A stretch of 11,221 nucleotides of DNA from Desulfobacterales bacterium (GTDB lineage: Bacteria > Desulfobacterota > Desulfobacteria > Desulfobacterales > UBA5852), in the NCBI GenBank assembly GCA_016735415.1, contig JAERRP010000878.1, positions 1 to 11,221 on the forward strand, read 5' to 3'. The notes beneath the pieces were generated by a model that saw only the letters and a program-made list of their open reading frames with translations, ran no database searches and was not told where the DNA came from. A program made the translations under genes and the position numbers. Numbering within the stretch: the stretch's first letter is position 1; each line of letters starts with the position of its first letter. This document shows positions 6,935 through 11,221 of this stretch, piece after piece.

Positions 6935-9181
6935 TTACCGCCGAACGACCCGGTTTCGTCCGGTGCCCTTAGCCTCGTAAAGGGCTTCGTCGGCCCGCCG
7001 AACCATTTCCCGGAGGGTCTGGTCTTCCGGCCGCATCTCGGTGAGACCGATGCTGACGGTGTAGTGGATCGATTTGCCTTCCGCGATCACCCGCAGGGCG
7101 GCGACTTTCGCGCGCAGGCGGTCGGCCACCGTGACGGCATTGTCCGTTTCGGTTTCCGGAAGCACCGCCGAGAATTCTTCCCCGCCGGTGCGGCCGAATA
7201 TATCCGTCTCACGAAAGATCATGCGGGCGGTATTCACAAAGGACTTCAAGGCCGCATCACCGGCCGGATGGCCGAAATTGTCATTGATGCGCTTGAAGTG
7301 ATCCAGATCCATCAGAAGCAGGACAAAGGCGCGGCCGTAGCGCCGATGGCGCTGAAATTCGTTTTTGGCCTTGTCGAAAAACTGCCGCCGGTTAAAGGCG
7401 CCGGTGAGAGGATCGGTGGTGGCCAGGCGGCGCAGTTCGGCTTCCATCTTCCGCCGGGCGGTAATGTCGGTGCCGACGCTCAATATTTCAACGATCCGTC
7501 CGGCCTTGCCCTTGATCGCCCGGTTGTTCCAGTACACCCAGACCCGGCTGCCGTCTTTTTTTATGTTTTCGTTTTCGTTGGTGCGATAGCGCCCGGGGTC
7601 GCGCTGGATCGCCCGCATCAAGGCCTTCAAGTCCCGGCGGGTGGCGCCTTCGGTTTCCGGCACGATGGTCCCTATCACGCTGCGCCCGAAAATTTCTTCC
7701 GACCGATAGCCGAAGAAGAAAAGGCCGTAAGAATTCATGAAGACAATCCGGCCATGGACATCCCAGCGCAGAATGATGCTGTTGACGCTGTCCACCAGGT
7801 CGCGGTAGTTCTTCTCACTTGCGCGCAGGGCCTGCTCGGCTTCACGACGCTCGCTGATCTCCCGGTTAAGCGCCCGGTTGGTTGCCACCAGCTCGGCCGT
7901 GCGTTCCCTGACGCGTGTCTCCAATTCGTTGCGGGCGCTGTAAAGCGCCGCTTCCGCCAAAGCCTTTTCGCGAATCAAATCGTCCAGCTCGGATTTGATC
8001 AGCCCCATGGCGTCGAAGACGGGTTGAAAGGCCGGATTGATCTGATCGGGTACCCGCTCAATCGGACCGCTTGCCTCCCAATCGATTCCGCCGATATAGG
8101 CCAGAAGCCGTTCAATCGAATCACCCGGTTTTTCTTCTTCACTTATACGGCGGACATTCGTTTCCGTCCGGTGTGCAGCGGTGGTCAGTTCCCCCTCGGT
8201 GGCATTGATAATCTCCAGTGCATCTTCCAGGTTCCGGGCGACATATACTTTAAACGGCATCAGAAATTTGAAGAGATTGACGGCCGCTCCCATAAAATGA
8301 TTCAATCCGTAAGGAATGAACCCCTTGAGCGGAGATCGCCGGTGCCAGGCGATGAGGTTGTCCGTATAATGTTTGCGGGCCCGCCGTTCATATCCCCTGA
8401 GCCCGCTCATGTCCATAATGATATAATCGAGGGTATCGACCTGCTTGACGGAAGCGGCAACCGCGTCCCGCAAGGTAAAAAGCTCCGGCAGATGGATGTC
8501 ACGGAGGTACCCGCAAGACACCGAATGAATGATGCAGCCGGCAATAATCTCGTAGCGGATGCTGAAATCCTCCGCTTCCATGGTCCATTCGGGACGGCGA
8601 ACGATGGGCAGATTGACACCGCCCCGGGTGATGGCGAATGCAATTACACCGTCGTCCGCGTCAGCCCCCGGCCGGCAATCGACTTCCGCCAACCGGTCGA
8701 GGGCCAATTGGACCGCCTGGCGGTAGTCATTCGCAATCTGCACCTGTAAGGGTCTAACGGAAAAGCGCCGGCCCAGTTTGGCGCTGATCTTCATCAGGGG
8801 TGAAAGGCCGAAAAAAATCAACCCCTGGAGATGTTGCCGCTGCAACATTTGGTGGATAAAAAAGCGCCGGCTTTCAAGCGTGGCGCCCTTCAGATGGGTA
8901 TAGTCGAGGATGTGAACGTAGGGGCGCTCCGGCAATTGGGTGTTTATCAGGCGGGCGGTGAAATCGAACGCCTTGCGTGCGCCCGTGAGCGTTGCGGATC
9001 CGCTGCTGTGGGTTAAAAAAATGTGTTCGCCGATGATATCGGCCGTAAGCTTGAAGCTGTTTTCAAAATGGACGTCCGTCCATTCCAGCTCCCTTCGCAC
9101 GGCCAGACCGGATACCGGACAGATCCATTTTGGAGTTGACGGTGGCGATTTTCTCAAAGCAAAACCCGGTTTCTCAAGCAA
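6935..9181 (-). CDS. PAS-GGDEF diguanylate cyclase with duplicated N-terminal domain
   Basis: The 748-aa protein is a c-di-GMP synthase by its C-terminus (about 587-748). It has TDPLTGAFNRR, the metal/substrate segment MDLDHFKRINDNFGH, GGEEF at 666-670 and a product-inhibition I-site RETD (657-660) exactly five residues upstream. A PAS domain spans about 456-580, and a long charged coiled coil about 395-455. The first ~330 residues hold two copies of one unrecognised domain: LDYTHLKG (92-99) against MDMSGLRG (256-263), and LQGLIFFGLSPLMK (118-131) against LKGFIPYGLNHFMG (285-298). There are no membrane spans, so it is cytoplasmic. The start is uncertain: TTG 9181 (AAGGGA four bases before it) is the first usable codon after an in-frame TGA; an internal GTG at codon 28 is the alternative, and no ATG is available. 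It stands alone; element C lies 73 bp upstream. Confidence 0.93.
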   Translation of the reverse strand: MLEKPGFALRKSPPSTPKWICPVSGLAVRRELEWTDVHFENSFKLTADIIGEHIFLTHSSGSATLTGARKAFDFTARLINTQLPERPYVHILDYTHLKGATLESRRFFIHQMLQRQHLQGLIFFGLSPLMKISAKLGRRFSVRPLQVQIANDYRQAVQLALDRLAEVDCRPGADADDGVIAFAITRGGVNLPIVRRPEWTMEAEDFSIRYEIIAGCIIHSVSCGYLRDIHLPELFTLRDAVAASVKQVDTLDYIIMDMSGLRGYERRARKHYTDNLIAWHRRSPLKGFIPYGLNHFMGAAVNLFKFLMPFKVYVARNLEDALEIINATEGELTTAAHRTETNVRRISEEEKPGDSIERLLAYIGGIDWEASGPIERVPDQINPAFQPVFDAMGLIKSELDDLIREKALAEAALYSARNELETRVRERTAELVATNRALNREISERREAEQALRASEKNYRDLVDSVNSIILRWDVHGRIVFMNSYGLFFFGYRSEEIFGRSVIGTIVPETEGATRRDLKALMRAIQRDPGRYRTNENENIKKDGSRVWVYWNNRAIKGKAGRIVEILSVGTDITARRKMEAELRRLATTDPLTGAFNRRQFFDKAKNEFQRHRRYGRAFVLLLMDLDHFKRINDNFGHPAGDAALKSFVNTARMIFRETDIFGRTGGEEFSAVLPETETDNAVTVADRLRAKVAALRVIAEGKSIHYTVSIGLTEMRPEDQTLREMVRRADEALYEAKGTGRNRVVRR

Positions 9182-9253
9182 CAGTCCCTTCCGTCCAAAC
9201 GATCAGCCGGATTCTCAACTGGTGTCCATCCACGGATTTAAAAAGTCATGAGC

Positions 9254-9394
9254 GTGTCCGATTCAGAAATGAGGATTTTTTGTTCTGATACGGCAGCAAT
9301 GGGGTTGCGGTGAGGCGTACTTTTGTACGCCGCAGCCGGCAACCCCGCTACGACCGGCCGATCAGGGCAAAAAAGACCATTTCTGGACGGACAC
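9254..9394. repeat. 141-bp palindromic element C (second MITE-like family)
   Basis: Ends are GTGTCCG (9254-9260) and CGGACAC (9388-9394). The arms pair along their whole length with small mismatches and indels (CAGAAATG / CATTTCTG, TTTTTTG / CAAAAAA, CTGAT / ATCAG, GGGGTTGC / GCAACCCC). The apex is GGCGTAC-TTTT-GTACGCC (9314-9331). This is one long hairpin-forming unit with ends unlike those of repeats A and B. It has no coding capacity and no second copy in the window. From 9395 to 9543 I see no gene. Confidence 0.85.
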
Positions 9395-9543
9395 TAACTG
9401 GCGATGCCTTCCAGATACAACATAACCTGTAGATTATGCAAACCAGTCCAATCATTACCCGGCCAGCGGAGAGCAGCTGAAATGCATCGACAGTATTTGG
9501 GGGCCATCTTTAATGTCATTCGCAAACATACCCCGGCCCCCCA

Positions 9544-9701
9544 AGGGCTGGCGTAAAAATAACGTACATTTTAAGCGCCGATGCATCCCGCCAGGCGGCG
9601 TTGCCAAAGCTCGGAATAGGCCTGCTATTCCTGCGCTTTTGCGCCTTGCCGGGCGGGCGCCTCAACGCTGAAAATTGCTAATTTATTTTTGCGCGAGCCC
9701 T
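9544..9701 (-). repeat. 158-bp palindromic repeat, copy B (inverted relative to A)
   Basis: The reverse complement of 9701-9544 matches 1483-1640 at 145 of 158 positions without gaps. The terminal repeats are AGGGCTCGCGCAAAAATAA (read from 9701 down) and AGGGCTGGCGTAAAAATAA (from 9544 up). The apex GGAATAG (9613-9619)/CTATTCC (9625-9631) is again at the midpoint. Its first two bases in element orientation form the AG of the flavodoxin stop codon TAG, so the hairpin begins at the 3' end of that gene and would lie in its mRNA tail. Confidence 0.92.
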
Positions 9702-10182
9702 AAGAATGAAGTTTGAGGGCGGTTTCGGCCACCCGCCGCCCCAGTCGGCGGCCGTTTTCGGCCGTGCCCTCATCCGGCGCTCCCACGCAGGCCACCCCGT
9801 AGTGCCCGGTGGGGGCCAGCGGATCGCCGACAATGACCATGCCGTAGATGAGCAGGGCCTGGATAATGGAAAACATGGTGGTTTCCTTGCCCCCGGTCGG
9901 ATCACCCGCCGTCGCAAATGCCGCCCCGACCTTCCCTTCCATCTTCTTGCGCACGCCCACGAAATCGTCGACCACTTTTTTCAGCTCGGCGGCCATGGTT
10001 CCAAAATAAACCGGAGAGCCGGCGATAACACCGCCGGCATTCACGAAATCGTCCCGGGTGACCGCATCGGTTTTTTTAAGGACAGCGGTAACCCCGTCGA
10101 CCTGATTCACGCCTTCGGCCACCGCCTCGGCCAGGCGCCGTGTATTGCCGCCTTTGGAATAGTACAAAATCAGAATGTCCAT
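9700..10182 (-). CDS. WrbA-like flavodoxin / FMN-dependent NAD(P)H oxidoreductase
   Basis: The 160-aa protein is a single flavodoxin-fold domain. YYSKGGNTRRLAEAV (7-21) is the FMN phosphate loop, AGSPVYFGTMAAELK (54-68) the first flavin-contacting loop, and TAGDPTGGKETT (91-102) with GMVIVGDP (114-121) the pattern of the WrbA/multimeric flavodoxin family. WrbA-type enzymes reduce quinones with NAD(P)H; a plain electron-carrier role is the alternative, and the protein is shorter than E. coli WrbA (about 198 aa). It is cytoplasmic, with no signal peptide. ATG 10182 is fixed by AGGAGG six bases upstream. The gene is divergent from the AI-2E family gene and its stop codon TAG overlaps repeat B by two bases, so the downstream hairpin probably forms its mRNA 3' end. 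Confidence 0.92.
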   Translation of the reverse strand: MDILILYYSKGGNTRRLAEAVAEGVNQVDGVTAVLKKTDAVTRDDFVNAGGVIAGSPVYFGTMAAELKKVVDDFVGVRKKMEGKVGAAFATAGDPTGGKETTMFSIIQALLIYGMVIVGDPLAPTGHYGVACVGAPDEGTAENGRRLGRRVAETALKLHS

Positions 10183-10495
10183 GGACTGCCTCCTCGATTA
10201 CTGGTTGGCCCTGGCCGTCAAGTTGCAGCCCGGGTATCGTTGATACGGAATTGCGGCCTGCAGCCACCGCTTTCCGGCCGCATTTGACCCTGCCTTAAGT
10301 TTTTCAACCTCCTGTCCGGGGCCTCGTTTTTGCGTTCATCCGATCAGGCGGCCGGGCCCTTGGATCCGACGGGTATTTTTGATACCCTGGGGCTATCGAA
10401 AAAACTACCAGCGTGCGTTTAAAGCTGTCTCTGAAAAACAGCCCGATCGTCACGCGCCGTTTCCAAAACCATTCCCCTGGAAGGTTTCTTAGCAG
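10183..10495. other. Divergent intergenic region with two related palindromic motifs
   Basis: 313 bp between the flavodoxin and AI-2E family starts. It contains GGGTATCGTTGATACGG (10232-10248) and GGGTATTTTTGATACCC (10371-10387), identical at 13 of 17 positions. The first has the perfect dyad GTATC-GTT-GATAC; the second is a 6-bp inverted repeat with a 5-base spacer. They sit 139 bp apart, one nearer each gene, as a pair of operators might. A weak sigma54-like TGG-N10-GC lies at 10212-10226 on the plus strand. I see no coding sequence here. Confidence 0.45.
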
Positions 10496-11221
10496 ATGTC
10501 GACCCAAGACGAAAGAATCAACAAAACCGCGGTTCTGTTGCTGGTCGTTTTCATTTCGGCCATTTTTCTGTCCATGATCCGCCAGTTTCTGACGGCCATC
10601 TTTATGGCCGGCATTTTCTCGGCCCTGGCCCAGCCGGTTTATCAGCGCCTGGTCCGGCTTTTTCGAGGCCGCCCGGCGCCGGCTTCCATGGTCACTCTCC
10701 TTCTGATCGTTATTGTGGTGCTGCTGCCCCTGAGCATCCTGATCGGCATCGTCACAACCCAGGCCTTTTCGGTGAGCCAGTCCGTTCAGCCGGCAGTCGA
10801 ACGATTTCTGTCCGAGCCCACCATCTTTTCCGATTATCTGGACCGCATTCCCCACTTCGACAAAATCGAAGCGTATAAAGAGGTCATCCTGCGCAAAGCC
10901 GGCATTCTTGTCGGTTCCATGACCCGATTTTTAATCGGCAATTTAGGCTCCGGCGCGCTGGGGACCGTCAATTTCCTGTTCATGTTCTTTATCATGCTCT
11001 ACACCATGTTCTTCTTTCTCATGAACGGGGACAAATTCCTGAACCACATCCTTTATTACCTGCCGCTGAAAAGCGAAGAGGAGCACCAGCTCCTGGAACG
11101 GTTTACCTCGGTCGCCCGCGCCACCATCAAGGGCACCATCGTCATCTGCGTTCTGCAGGGCGGCCTGGCCGGCCTGGGTTTCTTTTTCGCGGGCATCAGC
11201 GGGGCCGCCTTCTGGGGGACG
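10496..11221 (+). CDS. AI-2E family transporter (PerM/YdiK-like), 3' end missing
   Basis: 242 codons are visible before the window ends; the family is usually about 340-380 residues, so about two thirds is present. Two hydrophobic stretches near residues 11-45 and one at 64-86 form the N-terminal spans, then an amphipathic region (about 87-145), then further spans at about 159-178 and 215-235. The segment RATIKGT...LQGGLAG is the characteristic family signature. Members have been linked to autoinducer-2 export, Na+/H+ exchange or other small-molecule efflux, and the name does not prove the substrate. An in-frame TAG two codons upstream makes ATG 10496 the first possible start; GGAAGG lies 11 bases before it, a somewhat long spacing. 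Divergent from the flavodoxin gene. Confidence 0.88.
   Translation, partial: MSTQDERINKTAVLLLVVFISAIFLSMIRQFLTAIFMAGIFSALAQPVYQRLVRLFRGRPAPASMVTLLLIVIVVLLPLSILIGIVTTQAFSVSQSVQPAVERFLSEPTIFSDYLDRIPHFDKIEAYKEVILRKAGILVGSMTRFLIGNLGSGALGTVNFLFMFFIMLYTMFFFLMNGDKFLNHILYYLPLKSEEEHQLLERFTSVARATIKGTIVICVLQGGLAGLGFFFAGISGAAFWGT

Noticed and set aside
7064..8749. 561-codon plus-strand frame
   Set aside because: It lies wholly opposite the cyclase, which has GGEEF, an I-site and PAS. Its length reflects GC-rich codon bias, and it has no domain or ribosome site.
9497..9542. GGGGGCC ... GGCCCCC pairing next to repeat B
   Set aside because: A 7-bp stem with a loop of about 30 bases and low-complexity arms; chance in GC-rich DNA is likely.
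1483..9701. Composite transposon or genomic island
   Set aside because: The enclosed genes are housekeeping-like, there is no transposase or integrase, no target duplications are visible at either copy, and base composition does not visibly change at the repeats.
10212..10227. Sigma54-like TGGCC-N6-TTGCA on the plus strand
   Set aside because: It has the GG-GC spacing of 10 and TTGCA, but misses ACG after TGGC, lies about 270 bp from the AI-2E start, and no enhancer-binding regulator is nearby.
10304..10855. 183-codon minus-strand frame across the AI-2E gene start
   Set aside because: It is antisense to a clear membrane protein, hydrophilic and Q/D/R-rich, with no homology that I recognise.
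1..11221. CRISPR array, tRNA, rRNA, toxin-antitoxin or defence genes
   Set aside because: I looked for evenly spaced short repeats, tRNA cloverleaf signatures and known motif sets on both strands and saw none.

Overview
The window is GC-rich bacterial chromosomal DNA of ordinary gene density. The gene mix is a rubredoxin, a WrbA-like flavodoxin, a diguanylate cyclase with a long unfamiliar N-terminus, and a fused eukaryote-style HisH-HisF. Together with intergenic spaces full of long palindromic repeats, this suggests an anaerobic, flavin/iron-rich bacterium, most plausibly a Desulfobacterota (sulfate-reducer-like) genome. That assignment is inference from gene content; no rRNA or other phylogenetic marker is present.

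Layout, left to right: (1) a truncated MFS transporter on the minus strand (969 down to the left edge), transcribed divergently from a 52-aa rubredoxin (1227-1385, +); (2) a 436-bp gap with a strong hairpin, a 158-bp palindromic repeat (copy A) and a second hairpin; (3) an AraC-HTH/O6-methylguanine-DNA methyltransferase fusion (1822-2691, +); (4) a 341-bp gap with no convincing gene; (5) a two-gene unit in which fused imidazole-glycerol-phosphate synthase (3033-4604, +) overlaps by 4 nt a GT-C-type membrane glycosyltransferase (4601-6319, +); (6) a 47-aa acidic orphan gene (6556-6699, +) with a perfect Shine-Dalgarno and its own intrinsic terminator; (7) a PAS-GGDEF diguanylate cyclase (9181-6935, -); (8) a 518-bp gap packed with a second, unrelated long palindrome (element C) and the inverted second copy (B) of the 158-bp repeat; (9) a WrbA-like flavodoxin (10182-9700, -), whose stop codon is partly supplied by repeat B; (10) a divergent AI-2E family (PerM/YdiK-like) membrane protein running off the right edge (10496 onward, +).

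The genes do not form one pathway. Rubredoxin and flavodoxin are electron carriers or oxidoreductases; the methyltransferase repairs alkylated DNA; HisHF joins histidine and purine metabolism; the GT-C enzyme probably decorates the envelope; the cyclase makes c-di-GMP. The least expected features are non-coding: two 158-bp near-perfect inverted copies of a hairpin element with 19-bp terminal inverted repeats, bracketing about 8 kb, and a third large palindrome of another family. Among the proteins, the notable ones are the HIS7-type HisHF, the CxC rubredoxin, the duplicated N-terminus of the cyclase and the orphan 47-aa protein. I found no CRISPR array, tRNA, rRNA, transposase gene, phage gene or obvious defence system.
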